A DNA stretch of 64,000 nt. Origin: Schlesneria sp. DSM 10557. Its GTDB lineage: Bacteria > Planctomycetota > Planctomycetia > Planctomycetales > Planctomycetaceae. Under the pieces are notes generated by a model, which made no database searches, was not told where the DNA came from, and worked only from the letters and a program-made list of their open reading frames with translations. This document shows positions 46,039 to 56,505 of this stretch, piece after piece (the stretch's first letter is position 1; the number at the start of each line of letters is the position of its first letter). The position numbers and the translations under genes were made by a program. Where the stretch lies: the NCBI RefSeq assembly GCF_041860085.1, contig NZ_CP124747.1, positions 2,108,001 through 2,172,000 on the forward strand. Reading direction: 5' to 3'.

Positions 46039-47463
46039 TTACTTCTTCTTCGAGAACGCGGTGTAGACTTCCCGCAACTTGGCTTCGAGGTTCGAAGCAT
46101 CCAGGTTCGTCTCCGCGACAACTCCAGTAGGATCAACCAGCCACATCGTGGGGAGCGAGTTCACTCCGTAATAGACTGCAACAGGTGAATTCCAGCCTCG
46201 TTGTGACTTGCTGGGGAAGAAGATCTGCTGCCAGTCGAGGTTCGTCTTTTCGACGAACGATTCGACAGCGCTTTCTTCCAGATCCAGATTGACCCCCACC
46301 ACGGTGCAGGCCTTCTTGTACTTGGCGGTCACTTCCTGAATCTTGGGAAGCTGCTGAACAAACGGCTGAGCGTTGGACGCCCAGAACACGACCAGAACCA
46401 TCTTTCCCTTGTAGGCTTTCAGATCGATGTCGCTGCCGTCGATGCCAGGAGCACTCAGCTCAAGCTCATTTCCGGTCAACTGCATCCGTCGCAGGACTCC
46501 TTCGGCCTGCTGCCCCTGCGGTGATTGAGCAAATTTCGAGGTGAGCAGACCGTAACAGGTGCGTGCCTCTTCCAGTTGTCCATTGTTCTCACAGCTGCGT
46601 GCGGCGGCCATCAACAGAGGAACAGATCGGGGTTGTTCGTCCGGGAACCGCGTGGCGTAAACCTGTGCACGCTTGGAAAATTCGGTCAGCCAGCGAGGCT
46701 CTTTCGTGCCGTAGCGAAGGGCGTTGGCGTGTGCCAGATTGACCAGCGTGAGTGCGGCTTCGGACGCGGATTCCGATTTGGGATTCCGCTCGAAGAACAG
46801 GCTTTCCGCTTCATAGAGCGATTCAATGCTTTCCTTGTCCCCCTGAAGCGCGAGTTGCAGGCGGGCGTCGAGCAGATGATGCACGGCGGCGCAGAACAGC
46901 GGTTCCTGTTCTGGGTTCTTGCTGGTCTTCTGAAGACACTCTTCGGCCAACTTGATGACCTGCAGATTCCGCTCGCGGCGAATCCCCTTGCTGTGCTCAA
47001 TCGCCTGAGCCAGCTTCTTTTCCTGCTCGGGTGTCAGGGGTTGTTCGTCTTCTTCGAAGTCTTCCGATTCGTTGTCATCGTCATCTTCGTGAGGAAGTGG
47101 CAACAAGCGGACCCGCTGAATTTCGCTCAGCAGCCACTCGGGAGAGCCTTTATCAGCGACTTTTCGTGCTGCGTGATCTTCGTCGGGCAAGGTACCTGGT
47201 CGTTTCCCGCCCAGAGCCTTTGGAACCAGATTGGCTCCTGCTTTGGCAGCAGCCTGCGAGACCTTCCCTTTCTTATCAGCTCCCTTACCGTCAGGACCGG
47301 GAACCGCCAGCAGTAAAGCTCCGTCTTCCTCATTCATCCGGGAAGCCATCAGCGGATCATCCGCATTCGTGTCAGCAACCGGAGTCGAAGCCGTACCACA
47401 GCCGGTCAGCATTACACTCAGCGAGACGAAACCAAAAACCCAACCTCGAAGTAGAAATCGCAT
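46039..47463 (-). CDS. Lipoprotein with TlpA-like redoxin domain lacking the CxxC cysteines
   Basis: 474-aa predicted lipoprotein (lipobox LTGC, Cys22). It has an acidic segment (HEDDDDNESEDFEEDEQ, about 126-140) and a helical TPR-like middle (about 150-320). The C-terminal domain (about 330-470) is of the TlpA/thiol-peroxidase fold: KGKMVLVVFWASNAQPF, then ACTVVGVNLD and YGVNSLPTMWLVDPTG. Where TlpA has WCxxC, this protein reads SNAQPF (363-368): both cysteines are lost although the cis-Pro loop (SLPTMWL) is kept. A non-catalytic binding role is likely. The start at 47463 follows GGAG; the frame extends to 47562, but that part lacks a signal. Confidence 0.8.
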   Translation of the reverse strand: MRFLLRGWVFGFVSLSVMLTGCGTASTPVADTNADDPLMASRMNEEDGALLLAVPGPDGKGADKKGKVSQAAAKAGANLVPKALGGKRPGTLPDEDHAARKVADKGSPEWLLSEIQRVRLLPLPHEDDDDNESEDFEEDEQPLTPEQEKKLAQAIEHSKGIRRERNLQVIKLAEECLQKTSKNPEQEPLFCAAVHHLLDARLQLALQGDKESIESLYEAESLFFERNPKSESASEAALTLVNLAHANALRYGTKEPRWLTEFSKRAQVYATRFPDEQPRSVPLLMAAARSCENNGQLEEARTCYGLLTSKFAQSPQGQQAEGVLRRMQLTGNELELSAPGIDGSDIDLKAYKGKMVLVVFWASNAQPFVQQLPKIQEVTAKYKKACTVVGVNLDLEESAVESFVEKTNLDWQQIFFPSKSQRGWNSPVAVYYGVNSLPTMWLVDPTGVVAETNLDASNLEAKLREVYTAFSKKK

Positions 47464-47851
47464 GGCTCTCCATCCCTTGAGAGACCGAAAACTCAGCTGA
47501 AGCGAATAGACAAAACATCGCATCCAGCGCCAGTAGCCGGGTTTGTAGGCCAAAACCGGCAATTACTGCAAGAGGGACTCCATTTCCCCCAAGGGAGCTA
47601 CGATGCCTCCCCTCCCCCTCGCAGGGGGGGGCCAATCACGCGAGATCAGAGTGAGTTCGTCTCACCCGGGGACGACCCTAGAGCGAATGCACGAGGAGAG
47701 CACTCACGCGAACAAGACGGAGCACCGAAGTAATTCGGGTCGTCCTCGCCAGCAAGCTTTGGGAAAGCCCCAAAGCCCCAAACCCGCGGCGCGCCAATTG
47801 CGTTATCAATCGCCAGTCCCTCTTCCCAGGTGCTAGTCAGGAGATTTCTCA
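47464..47851. other. Divergent intergenic region
   Basis: About 390 bp between the lipoprotein gene (minus) and the DUF6496 gene (plus). It includes a C-rich/G-rich patch near 47600-47635 that could form a small hairpin. No promoter boxes are clear. Confidence 0.4.
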
Positions 47852-48070
47852 ATGGCGAAAAAATATGGTGCTCTCGCGCAGAAGAAGGTCGAAAAAGCAG
47901 TCCACGAGATGAAGACAGGCAAGCTTCGGAGCGGGAAAAGTGGCAAGAAGGTAACGAGCCGAAAACAGGCGATTGCGATTGGATTGTCGGAAGCGAGAAA
48001 AGAGGGAGGAAAAGTTCCCGCGACGAAGTCTGCCAAGAAGAAAACGCCCAGCAAGAAAAAAGCCTCGTGA
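47852..48070 (+). CDS. DUF6496-like small basic protein
   Basis: 72-aa Lys-rich protein. The N-terminal part (MAKKYGALAQKKVEKAVHEM, KLRSGKSGKKVTSRKQAIAI, GLSEARKEGGKVP) matches the DUF6496 pattern of small basic proteins, whose function is unknown. A histone-like tail (KSAKKKTPSKKKAS) follows and suggests nucleic-acid binding. An ideal AGGAG eight bases upstream and the compact length support a real gene despite its size. Confidence 0.85.
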   Translation: MAKKYGALAQKKVEKAVHEMKTGKLRSGKSGKKVTSRKQAIAIGLSEARKEGGKVPATKSAKKKTPSKKKAS

Positions 48071-48634
48071 CCCGAGGAAGACGGGACTGTCCGCACAAGC
48101 CGGGCGTCAGGTCACTGTCAGATCACCGACATCCTGCCTGGCGCCTCGCCTGCGGCGTCCAAACAGTATCTGCGCATTTGGAGAATTACGGGACGCCGTG
48201 AATCCGGCGCCTGATCCGAGTTGCGTCACCATGCCGACCACTCATAAGCCACGGCCGGGTCGACCGCTTCGGGTGCGCCGCATGCACCCGACTTTGATCT
48301 CGGTGACGAAACTCTGCAACGAGCTCGAATTTGTGCGATCATCGTCCTGTAATGGCGTGGCAGGGACAATCTGACGACTTTCCGACCACAGCCAACCTTC
48401 GTTAACGAGCTCTAGGGTCCGCCTCCTTCCAGGTGCAGAGCACCTTCTGCCCCGGACGAGCGTCGTGCCACGGGTTCCAAAAGCCCGTAAAGGCTGGCGG
48501 GCTTTGGAGCCATTCGTCACACTACCCTCGGACCCCGAACTAGGCAGGGGATGGCCCTCGCGTTTGATCTGGGGCGAGGGCCAGTGGAGTAGGCGAGGCC
48601 CCGGAAGTTTCGTTCAGGAATATTAGCGTTGACG
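48071..48634. other. Intergenic region with leader hairpin
   Basis: About 560 bp without a gene. The hairpin at 48552-48583 lies 51 bp before the uracil-DNA glycosylase start. I see no other feature. Confidence 0.45.
48552..48583 (+). repeat. Inverted repeat upstream of the UDG gene
   Basis: TGGCCCTCGC (48552-48561) and GCGAGGGCCA (48574-48583) form a perfect 10-bp stem with a 12-nt loop. There is no T-run after it. It could be a terminator of upstream transcription, a leader hairpin or an operator. Confidence 0.55.
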
Positions 48635-49600
48635 ATGGAAACACCGGATATCGATTCTGACGAACTCAGGCGGGCTGTCATTCAACAGCTGCAGGGATTT
48701 CGCCGGGCGGGACTGACGCATTGGAGTCGAATCGACCCCGTCGTTCCTGTCCCCCCCGTCGCACCGGGTGGTTCTCCGCCTCAGTCTCAGGCGTCGGATG
48801 TGACTTCACAGCCTCGCGCAGGGACCAGCAGCACTGTGGCCAAATCCCCGCTGATTCAGGCGACCTCGAATTTAGCTGGCGCGACACATGGCGGGCCCAC
48901 GTTGCTCTCAGAAGTACTCGCACAGCCGGGTCGCTCTGCAGTTCCTGACGTGAGTGCGAAAAAGAGTCCCGACAGCTTGTTTCCAATTGTCCACGAACCG
49001 TTTAAGCCTTTGAACCTGCCGCTCGCCGAGCGGGTCGCGGGTCTGGCGGCGCTGGCTGAACGTGTCAAAAATTGTACTCGTTGCCATGAACTGGCCAGTA
49101 CCCGGACGCAAACCGTGTTCGGAGTCGGGAATCCCCAGGCCCGGATTCTGTTCGTCGGCGAAGCCCCCGGGGCAGATGAGGATGCTCAGGGTGAGCCCTT
49201 TGTCGGAAAATCAGGGCAGTTGCTGAACGATATTATTAAAGCCTGTCGGCTTCGCCGCGAAGACATTTACATCTGCAACGTACTTCGATGCCGCCCCCCA
49301 GGGAACCGACTTCCTGCCCCTGACGAAGCGGCCAACTGCCGCGAATACCTCGACGGGCAGATCGCGCATGTGAATCCCGAATACATTGTCTGCTGGGGCG
49401 CCTGTGCCGCGCAAAACCTGCTTCGCTCGACCGAAGCGATTGGAAAGCTGCGAAAGCGATTTTTCACGTACGGAAACGCGAAGGTGATCTGCACTTACCA
49501 TCCTTCGTATCTGATGCGCAATCCCGCAGCCAAGAAAGATGTCTGGGACGACATGAAAATGTTGTTTCTGGATATGGGAATCGATCTCATGAAGAAGTAA
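48635..49600 (+). CDS. Type-4 (family 4) uracil-DNA glycosylase
   Basis: 321-aa base-excision repair enzyme. The four cysteines for the 4Fe-4S cluster are Cys147 and Cys150 (NCTRCHEL), Cys219 (LRCRPPGN) and Cys235 (AANCREY). [17 protein letters not shown] (175-191) is the family-4 active-site motif; TYHPSYL carries the C-terminal His motif. The first 130 residues are a Pro/Ser/Thr-rich, apparently disordered linker absent from the roughly 200-aa core family, and might bind other proteins. I use ATG 48635; the frame could also start two codons upstream at a TTG. Confidence 0.9.
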   Translation: METPDIDSDELRRAVIQQLQGFRRAGLTHWSRIDPVVPVPPVAPGGSPPQSQASDVTSQPRAGTSSTVAKSPLIQATSNLAGATHGGPTLLSEVLAQPGRSAVPDVSAKKSPDSLFPIVHEPFKPLNLPLAERVAGLAALAERVKNCTRCHELASTRTQTVFGVGNPQARILFVGEAPGADEDAQGEPFVGKSGQLLNDIIKACRLRREDIYICNVLRCRPPGNRLPAPDEAANCREYLDGQIAHVNPEYIVCWGACAAQNLLRSTEAIGKLRKRFFTYGNAKVICTYHPSYLMRNPAAKKDVWDDMKMLFLDMGIDLMKK

Positions 49601-50032
49601 AGTTGGATGCGTATCAGCGTTTGTCGTTTCGTCCTCTGCCGGGCCGCGGAACGTCGTTCTGTTGAATGAAGCCGAGACGGAACGCGCCCACTGAAAGTCA
49701 CGGTGAATTTCTGCGAGTCTCAGCACCGCCTGATCGAGTCTCAACCTATACGGACAGAACTGGGACTTCGAGTCGATTCAACTCAACCTTTTATTAGGTC
49801 CATCTGCAAGCACATTCAGTCTATTTTTCGTGCAATGAAGAATAGAACACAACGCGCAATTGAGCGGCATGGCAGTTGCCTCTACAAATCGCATCGGTGA
49901 ATTTGCCCGGAATCCGAATGATTTGCTCCGAAGGCAAGCGGTTTCTGCCTTAAGTTTAGGCGATATTGTTGGGATTCAACGAAAGCAGGGGCGAACGACG
50001 ACAATTTAGAGTCTCCAGCCGAAAGATGAGAA
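49601..50032. other. Upstream region of the ATP-grasp/alpha-E/transglutaminase cluster
   Basis: About 430 bp, AT-richer than the surroundings at 49780-49990, which suits a promoter for the following cluster. A weak hairpin (AAGGCA 49931-49936/TGCCTT 49946-49951) is visible. No gene. Confidence 0.45.
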
Positions 50033-51526
50033 ATGCTCGCTGCCACCGACCCCGCGCACAATCGAGTCCCGAAGGACGTCGCATTTCCCGACTACGATAC
50101 GGCTGGTTTCTACGATGAGATGTTTCTGGAGGGTGGGCAGCCTCGCCCCCGGGGGGAATTGCTGGCTTCGCGCCTCAAGGGGCTGACCGACGGTGAACTG
50201 ACCCGACGGCAGCGAGTCGCCGACCAGGCCCTGCTGAATATGGGGATCACGTTCAATGTCTATGGGCACGAAGCGGGCACCGAGAAGATCTGGCCCTTTG
50301 ATCTGATCCCCCGCATCATCGAAGGAGCCGAATGGAAGTTCATCGACGCGGGGTTGAAGCAGCGCATCCGCGCGTTGAATCGCTTTATCGACGACATCTA
50401 TCACGAGCAGACCATTGTTAAAGAGGGGATTTTTCCGGAGTACATGGTCACTTCGAGCCGGAACTTTCTGAAGCAGTGCGTTGGACTCAACCCACCCGGA
50501 GGAATCTGGTGTCACATTACAGGGACCGACCTTGTCCGTAATGCGGATGGGACGGTTTACGTTCTGGAAGACAACCTGCGATGTCCGTCGGGAGTTTCGT
50601 ATGTGCTCGAGAATCGCGAGGTCATGAAGCGGACGTTCCCGCAACTATTCAACGGGCTGTCGGTGATGCCAGTTGAGGACTACCCTGAACAGTTACTGAA
50701 GATGCTTCAGCACATCGCCCCCCCGACAACGGACGAACCAACCGTCGTCGTGCTGACCCCGGGAATTTATAACTCAGCCTATTTCGAGCACTGCTTTCTC
50801 GCACAGCAAATGGGCGTCGAACTGGTCCAGGGTCCCGATCTTGTCGTGACGAACGGTTTCGTCCATATGAGGACCACACGAGGCCTCGAACGTGTGGACG
50901 TCATCTACCGCCGGATCGACGACGAATTCCTCGACCCACTTTGCTTCCGTCCCGACTCGTGCCTGGGTGTCCCGGGGTTGATGGACGTCTACCGCGCCGG
51001 CCGTGTGGCGCTCGCCAATGCACCGGGGACCGGAATCGCCGACGACAAGGCGGTCTACGCCTATGTGCCTCAGATGATCAAGTATTATCTGGGCGAAGAG
51101 ATGCTGTTGCCGAACGTCCCGACATACCTTTGCGCCAACGACGACGACCGCAAATATGTGCTTGAGCACATTGCCGAGCTGGTGGTTAAACCGGCTAACG
51201 AATCAGGCGGGTATGGAATTCTTGTGGGTCCGCGAGCGTCGAGTGAGCAGTTGGCGAAGTATCGCGAGCTGATCTCCACAAATCCTCGTAACTACGTCGC
51301 ACAGCCAACACTGTCGCTTTCGCGCGTGCCAACCATCGTAGGAGATCATCTGGAAGGCCGACACGTCGATTTGCGACCCTACATTCTTTACGGCGAAGAC
51401 GTTTACATTCTGCCCGGGGGACTGACCCGGGTGGCGCTGGTGAAAGGATCACTGGTCGTCAATTCCTCGCAAGGAGGAGGCAGTAAAGATACATGGGTTC
51501 TGAAGAACGGAACGCCACGCGTTTGA
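50033..51526 (+). CDS. Circularly permuted ATP-grasp family protein
   Basis: 497-aa cytosolic protein of the circularly permuted ATP-grasp type-2 family (former DUF404/407). Motifs include [41 protein letters not shown] (the glutamate/asparagine-rich metal-ATP strand), [42 protein letters not shown] and [23 protein letters not shown]-grasp enzymes ligate an amino group to a carboxylate; the substrates for this class are unknown, and peptide or amino-acid conjugation is predicted in the literature. It heads a run of five plus-strand genes; the alpha-E gene follows after 30 bp. A second copy is fused to alpha-E at 56764-59340. Confidence 0.9.
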   Translation: MLAATDPAHNRVPKDVAFPDYDTAGFYDEMFLEGGQPRPRGELLASRLKGLTDGELTRRQRVADQALLNMGITFNVYGHEAGTEKIWPFDLIPRIIEGAEWKFIDAGLKQRIRALNRFIDDIYHEQTIVKEGIFPEYMVTSSRNFLKQCVGLNPPGGIWCHITGTDLVRNADGTVYVLEDNLRCPSGVSYVLENREVMKRTFPQLFNGLSVMPVEDYPEQLLKMLQHIAPPTTDEPTVVVLTPGIYNSAYFEHCFLAQQMGVELVQGPDLVVTNGFVHMRTTRGLERVDVIYRRIDDEFLDPLCFRPDSCLGVPGLMDVYRAGRVALANAPGTGIADDKAVYAYVPQMIKYYLGEEMLLPNVPTYLCANDDDRKYVLEHIAELVVKPANESGGYGILVGPRASSEQLAKYRELISTNPRNYVAQPTLSLSRVPTIVGDHLEGRHVDLRPYILYGEDVYILPGGLTRVALVKGSLVVNSSQGGGSKDTWVLKNGTPRV

Positions 51527-51556
51527 CGTTACGTCCTTCCCGAGAGATTACCAATC

Positions 51557-52609
51557 ATGTTGAGCCGTGTTGCCGATTCGATTTACTGGATGAGTCGCTA
51601 CGTGGAGCGAGCCGAGAACGTGGCTCGCTTCATCGATGTCAATTTGAATTTGTCGCTGGATGTCGGTCCTGAGATGGAACGGCACTGGGATCCGCTGATC
51701 TATACAACCGGCGACCACGCTGATTTCCAGAAGCGCTACCCCGAGGGAACGCAGCAGAACGTCATTCACTTTCTGACGTTTGATACCGAGAATCCCAACT
51801 CGATTCTCTGCTGCCTGCGAACGGCGCGCGAAAACGCACGGACCGTCCGTGACATGATCAGTTCCACGATGTGGGAAGAACTCAACAAGTTCTTTCTGCT
51901 TGTCAAAACCGCATCGCAGCCTCAAGTGCTGGGTTCACCCTTCGACTTTTTCGCCCAGATCAAACTATCGGCCTATACCCTCGACGGAGCGGTGCAGTCG
52001 ACGCTCTCGCATAACGAGGCATGGCACTTTCACCGGATGGGCCAACTGATTGAGCGCGCCGACAAGACCTCGCGTATTCTTGACGTGAAGTACTACCTGC
52101 TGCTGCCCCAGGTTTCCGATGTCGGGACGCAACTCGACACAAACCAGTGGTCCGCGCTATTGAAGTCAGCGAGTGCACTGGAAATGTATCGCAAGGCTCA
52201 CGGCCGGATTACTCCCCATCAGGTTGCAGACTTTCTGCTTCTCGACCGTGAGTTCCCTCGCGCAGTCCGGTTCTGTGTTGGTTCCGCCGAGCAGTCGCTT
52301 TTAACGATCACCGGTGGCTCGCGCGGCAACTTCAATAATCGCGCCGAACAATGTCTGGGTCGGCTACGAGCCGAACTCGACTACACGAATATCGAGGAAA
52401 TCTTTGCGACGGGACTGCATGAGTTTATCGATCAGTTCCAGGAAAAGTTGAACGGCGTGGGACTGGCCATCTCTGACACCTTCTTCTCAATACAACCCGA
52501 AGTCAAGCCGGTGCGAGCGGCCAAAAAGCCACTCGCGACCAGCGCAGCCTTACCGGCGACCAGCGTTCAGAAACAATCGATGGGTGGCCAGTCACAATCA
52601 CAGGGCTGA
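51557..52609 (+). CDS. Alpha-E domain protein
   Basis: 350-aa all-helical protein beginning MLSRVADSIYWMSRYVERAEN, the hallmark of the alpha-E (DUF403) family, with a second conserved stretch HFHRMGQLIERADKTSRILD. Family members are almost always encoded beside circularly permuted ATP-grasp and transglutaminase-like proteins; the arrangement here, 30 bp after such a gene, is typical. The activity is unknown. The last 40 residues are a low-complexity Ala/Gln/Ser-rich tail. The same domain recurs at the C-terminus of the 56764-59340 protein (from about residue 518). Confidence 0.92.
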   Translation: MLSRVADSIYWMSRYVERAENVARFIDVNLNLSLDVGPEMERHWDPLIYTTGDHADFQKRYPEGTQQNVIHFLTFDTENPNSILCCLRTARENARTVRDMISSTMWEELNKFFLLVKTASQPQVLGSPFDFFAQIKLSAYTLDGAVQSTLSHNEAWHFHRMGQLIERADKTSRILDVKYYLLLPQVSDVGTQLDTNQWSALLKSASALEMYRKAHGRITPHQVADFLLLDREFPRAVRFCVGSAEQSLLTITGGSRGNFNNRAEQCLGRLRAELDYTNIEEIFATGLHEFIDQFQEKLNGVGLAISDTFFSIQPEVKPVRAAKKPLATSAALPATSVQKQSMGGQSQSQG

Positions 52610-52962
52610 TCGGAGGGTCGGAGGAAGCAACCCTCCATTCGAATTCCCCTCGCAGCAGTAACGTCAACAAACATCCCTTAGTTAACCACTAAAGCCAAAT
52701 CAGAATCGTTTCCACCGTTCGCGATCAGCAGCACTGCAGCCACCGTTCGGTCGCCCCGACAGCCGCAACTGCCGGGAATGAAGCCCGATCCTGGACGTAT
52801 CGGTTGAGCCGATAAATCCGGCGGGTTTCCGATGAATCGAGCGACCGGACGAGTACTAATCCAACCCGACGTGCATCCGAAAACAGGGGCTCGAGAGCGG
52901 TCAAGAATTACCTGAACGCGACTTGAGACGGCGAACCTGAATTACTCCATAGAAGATCGACA
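52610..52962. other. Gap inside the ATP-grasp/transglutaminase cluster
   Basis: About 350 bp between two co-directional genes of the cluster, which may mean a second promoter. No hairpin with a T-run or other element was recognised. Confidence 0.45.
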
Positions 52963-55900
52963 ATGACTATTCGAGTTGCACTGCACCATAAGACGACTTA
53001 TTCCTATGACCGCCTCGTCAGTTTGTCACCTCAAGTGATCCGGCTGCGGCCTGCGCCTCACTGTCGCACACCAATCCTCAGTTATTCGCTCAAAGTACTG
53101 CCTGAAAAACAGTTTCTGAATTGGCAACAGGATCCTTACGGCAACTTTCTCGCCCGAGTGGTTTTTCCGGACAAGACGCGAGAACTTTCCGTCACGGTCG
53201 ATCTGATCGCTGACATGACGGTGATCAACCCGTTCGACTTTTTCCTCGAACCCGACGCGACAGAATTTCCATTCACTTACAGTCCCTCACTGCTGGCGCA
53301 ACTGCAGCCTTATCTGGTCACCGATCCCCTGGGTCCGGAGATGGCGGCCTTCGTCGCAGGGGCCCCTCACGGAGCCGAGAAGACCAACAATTCCATCGTC
53401 GCTTTCAATCAGTACGTCCACCACGCGGTCAAGTACGTCATCCGACTGGAACCCGGTGTTCAGACCTGTGAAGAAACGCTCACCAGGCGAAGTGGGTCTT
53501 GCCGCGACTCGGCATGGCTGCTGGTCCAATTGCTGCGTCACTATGGATTGGCCGCCCGGTTCGTTTCGGGTTACCTGCTGCAGTTGAAGCCGGACGTCGC
53601 GTCTCTTGATGGACCGTCCGGGGCCGCTACCGACTTCACCGATCTGCACGCCTGGGCAGAAGTCTTCCTTCCCGGAGCAGGGTGGGTGGGACTCGATGCG
53701 ACATCAGGCCTGCTCGCCGGCGAAGGGCACATCCCGCTGGCTGCAACACCTGACCCACAATCTGCCTCACCGATCAATGGGGGTGTCGATAAGTGTGAAG
53801 TCGAGTTCTCTTTCGACATGTCGATCACTCGCATCCACGAAGATCCGCGTGTGACGAAGCCATACACGGACGAGCAGTGGGCCGATATTCAGCAGTTGGG
53901 AGAACACGTCGATCGCGAACTCTCGATGGGTCCCCGCTTCTTCACCATGGGTGGTGAACCGACGTTTGTCTCGATCGATCATCGGGACGAGCCTGAATGG
54001 AACACTGCGGCACTGGGAGCGACCAAACGTCGGCTGGCAGGAACCCTGTTTCGTCGCCTGGCCAATCGGTTCGCAAATGGTCCCTTGCTGCATTTCGGAC
54101 AGGGGAAGTGGTACCCCGGCGAGTCCCTGCCGCGCTGGGCGCTGGGTTGCTACTGGCGAAAGGATACCGAACCCGTCTGGACTCGTCCTGATCTCATCGC
54201 CGAGGACGACAAGGACTACGGCTACGGAGAGAAAGAAGCTCGCGAATTTATCTCGATGCTTGCGCAGCAACTGCAGGTCCAGATTGAGCATATCCGGCCG
54301 GGTTATGAAGACACCTGGTATTACTTGTGGAAAGCGAGAAAGCTGCCGACAAACGTCGATCCGTTCGATTCCCGGCTCGACAATGAAGAAGAAAGAGCAC
54401 GACTGGCGCGCGTCTTTGAACAGGGACTCGCCAGTGTTGTGGGCTATGTGCTGCCGGTCATGCCCAACGAGGACGAGAACGCCCTGACAAGTTGGGTCAG
54501 CGGACCATGGCACCTGCGCCAGGACCGGATGTTCCTGGTCCCGGGTGATTCACCCATGGGGTATCGCCTGCCACTCGATTCGCTCCCGTGGCTGCGTCCT
54601 GAAGATCGGCCGCTGATCGTCGAAGCCGACCCCACCGCTCCACGTGGTGAACTTCCGCACTTCTCCCGAGTCGCTCCGCAGACAAACGAAGTCCATCCCA
54701 ACCTGTTTGAACTCGGTTCACAGCCGGGGAACGGCGATGTTCCGCGGGTGCTGCAGGCCCGGGGCAGCGTATTGGAGTACGTCAAACGATCATTCGGTGA
54801 ACTGGAACCGGTCGCCTCGACCGTCGCAGATCATTCTGTGGAGACGCAGACAAGTGCGTCCACCCCTACCACGAACAGTCGGTCGCATTCCAACGGAACG
54901 GCCGGTGACTCATCCCCCGCCTCGCATGTCGTTCGCAACGGTTCGCACTCCAGGGACGCGCACCCGCTTTCGTCGGCAGCGAGCTTGCATCAGAATGAAC
55001 CAATCGTTCGAACGGCGCTCTGCGTTGAGCCGCGCGGGGGCGTCATCCATATTTTCATGCCACCCGTGGAACGAATCGAGCAATACCTCGACCTTGTCTC
55101 GGCGATTGAAGCCACGGCCGCAGAACTTTCGATGCCCGTCCGAATCGAAGGCTATCCCCCCCCTTATGACTATCGTGTCGATCATTTCAAGGTGACGCCG
55201 GATCCGGGTGTCATCGAGGTCAATTTGCAGCCCTCGCGCACCTGGAAGGAACTGGTGACGAATACCACCGTCCTGTACGAAGAGGCGCATCTCTCGCGAT
55301 TAAGCTCCGAGAAATTCATGCTCGACGGGCGTCACACGGGCACCGGTGGCGGAAACCATATCGTGATGGGAGGGCCGTCTCCCGCTCAAAGTCCGTTCCT
55401 CCGACGCCCCGATCTCTTGCGCAGTCTGGTAACGTACTGGAATAACCGTCCCTCGTTGTCATACCTCTTCTCGGGACTGTTCATCGGCCCGACCAGTCAA
55501 GCTCCGCGACTTGATGAAGCGCGGCACGAGAACCTTTATGAACTGGAGATTGCGTGTTCGCAGTTACCAGAAGGGGAAAGCTGTCCTCCGTGGCTCGTCG
55601 ACCGTGTCTTCCGACATCTGCTGACGGACCTGACGGGAAACACGCATCGTGCCGAATTCTGTATCGACAAACTGTATTCGCCCGACAGTGCGACAGGTCG
55701 ACTTGGTCTTGTGGAAATGCGTGGGTTTGAGATGCCACCGCATGAACGGATGAGCCTCACGCAGCAGTTGCTGGTGCGGGCGCTGATCGCCCGTTTCTGG
55801 CACAAGCCCTACCGTGAGACACTCGTCCGTTGGGGGACCACGCTGCACGATCGTTTCATGCTGCCCCATTTCGTCGAGCAGGATTTCCATGAAGTCCTGG

Positions 55901-56505
55901 CGGATCTTTGCGACGCAGGATTCCGTTTCGAAGAGTCCTGGTTCGCCCCCCATGTCGAGTTCCGGTTCCCTCTGATTGGTGAAATCACGATCTCGGGAGT
56001 GCAGATCGAATTGCGTCAGGCGATCGAACCCTGGCACGTCCTGGGTGAGGAATTTGGCGGTACCGGCGCCGCACGCTACGTCGATTCGTCAGTGGATCGC
56101 GTCCAGGTAAAAGTCCGTGGCCTGACGGATCCCCGTTTTGTCGTGACGTGCAATGGCCGGCGTGTACCGCTGCATCCGACTGGTACGAAAGGTGAGTTCG
56201 TTGCGGGGGTTCGCTTCCGCGCATGGCAACCACCGTCGTGTCTGCATCCGACGATTGGCGTCCATTCGCCACTCGTCTTCGATCTGCTCGACCGGTGGAA
56301 CAAGCGGTCGCTTGGCGGTTGCACCTGGCATGTTTCGCATCCGGGAGGACGAAGCTACGCCACGTTCCCGGTGAACGCCTACGAAGCCGAAAGCCGGCGC
56401 GTGGCGAGATTCTTCCATCTCGGTCATACTCCCGGACAGCAAACGATTCCTGAAGACGAAAAGAATCGCGACTATCCGTACACATTGGATATGCGACGGA
56501 CGTAA
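52963..56505 (+). CDS. Transglutaminase-like/DUF2126 protein
   Basis: 1180-aa cytosolic protein. Residues 1 to about 95 are the transglutaminase N-terminal beta domain (MTIRVALHHKTTYSYDR). The core holds the papain-like triad Cys180 (GSCRDSAW), His229 (DLHAWAEVF) and Asp245 (VGLDATSG). From about residue 310 (GPRFFTMGGEPTFVSID) the DUF2126 region runs to about 1110, with GKWYPGESLPRWALGCYWR, GRHTGTGGGNHIVMGGP and HRAEFCIDKLYSPD as clear signatures. A Ser/Thr/His-rich linker (about 620-680) interrupts it. The triad suggests amide-bond hydrolysis or transfer, opposing or editing the ATP-grasp ligases around it. Role inferred. Confidence 0.9.
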   Translation: MTIRVALHHKTTYSYDRLVSLSPQVIRLRPAPHCRTPILSYSLKVLPEKQFLNWQQDPYGNFLARVVFPDKTRELSVTVDLIADMTVINPFDFFLEPDATEFPFTYSPSLLAQLQPYLVTDPLGPEMAAFVAGAPHGAEKTNNSIVAFNQYVHHAVKYVIRLEPGVQTCEETLTRRSGSCRDSAWLLVQLLRHYGLAARFVSGYLLQLKPDVASLDGPSGAATDFTDLHAWAEVFLPGAGWVGLDATSGLLAGEGHIPLAATPDPQSASPINGGVDKCEVEFSFDMSITRIHEDPRVTKPYTDEQWADIQQLGEHVDRELSMGPRFFTMGGEPTFVSIDHRDEPEWNTAALGATKRRLAGTLFRRLANRFANGPLLHFGQGKWYPGESLPRWALGCYWRKDTEPVWTRPDLIAEDDKDYGYGEKEAREFISMLAQQLQVQIEHIRPGYEDTWYYLWKARKLPTNVDPFDSRLDNEEERARLARVFEQGLASVVGYVLPVMPNEDENALTSWVSGPWHLRQDRMFLVPGDSPMGYRLPLDSLPWLRPEDRPLIVEADPTAPRGELPHFSRVAPQTNEVHPNLFELGSQPGNGDVPRVLQARGSVLEYVKRSFGELEPVASTVADHSVETQTSASTPTTNSRSHSNGTAGDSSPASHVVRNGSHSRDAHPLSSAASLHQNEPIVRTALCVEPRGGVIHIFMPPVERIEQYLDLVSAIEATAAELSMPVRIEGYPPPYDYRVDHFKVTPDPGVIEVNLQPSRTWKELVTNTTVLYEEAHLSRLSSEKFMLDGRHTGTGGGNHIVMGGPSPAQSPFLRRPDLLRSLVTYWNNRPSLSYLFSGLFIGPTSQAPRLDEARHENLYELEIACSQLPEGESCPPWLVDRVFRHLLTDLTGNTHRAEFCIDKLYSPDSATGRLGLVEMRGFEMPPHERMSLTQQLLVRALIARFWHKPYRETLVRWGTTLHDRFMLPHFVEQDFHEVLADLCDAGFRFEESWFAPHVEFRFPLIGEITISGVQIELRQAIEPWHVLGEEFGGTGAARYVDSSVDRVQVKVRGLTDPRFVVTCNGRRVPLHPTGTKGEFVAGVRFRAWQPPSCLHPTIGVHSPLVFDLLDRWNKRSLGGCTWHVSHPGGRSYATFPVNAYEAESRRVARFFHLGHTPGQQTIPEDEKNRDYPYTLDMRRT

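Noticed and set aside
52963-56505. Reading the 1180-aa protein as two genes split at the Ser/Thr/His-rich linker
   Set aside because: The frame is continuous and DUF2126 signatures appear on both sides of the linker, so it is one protein.
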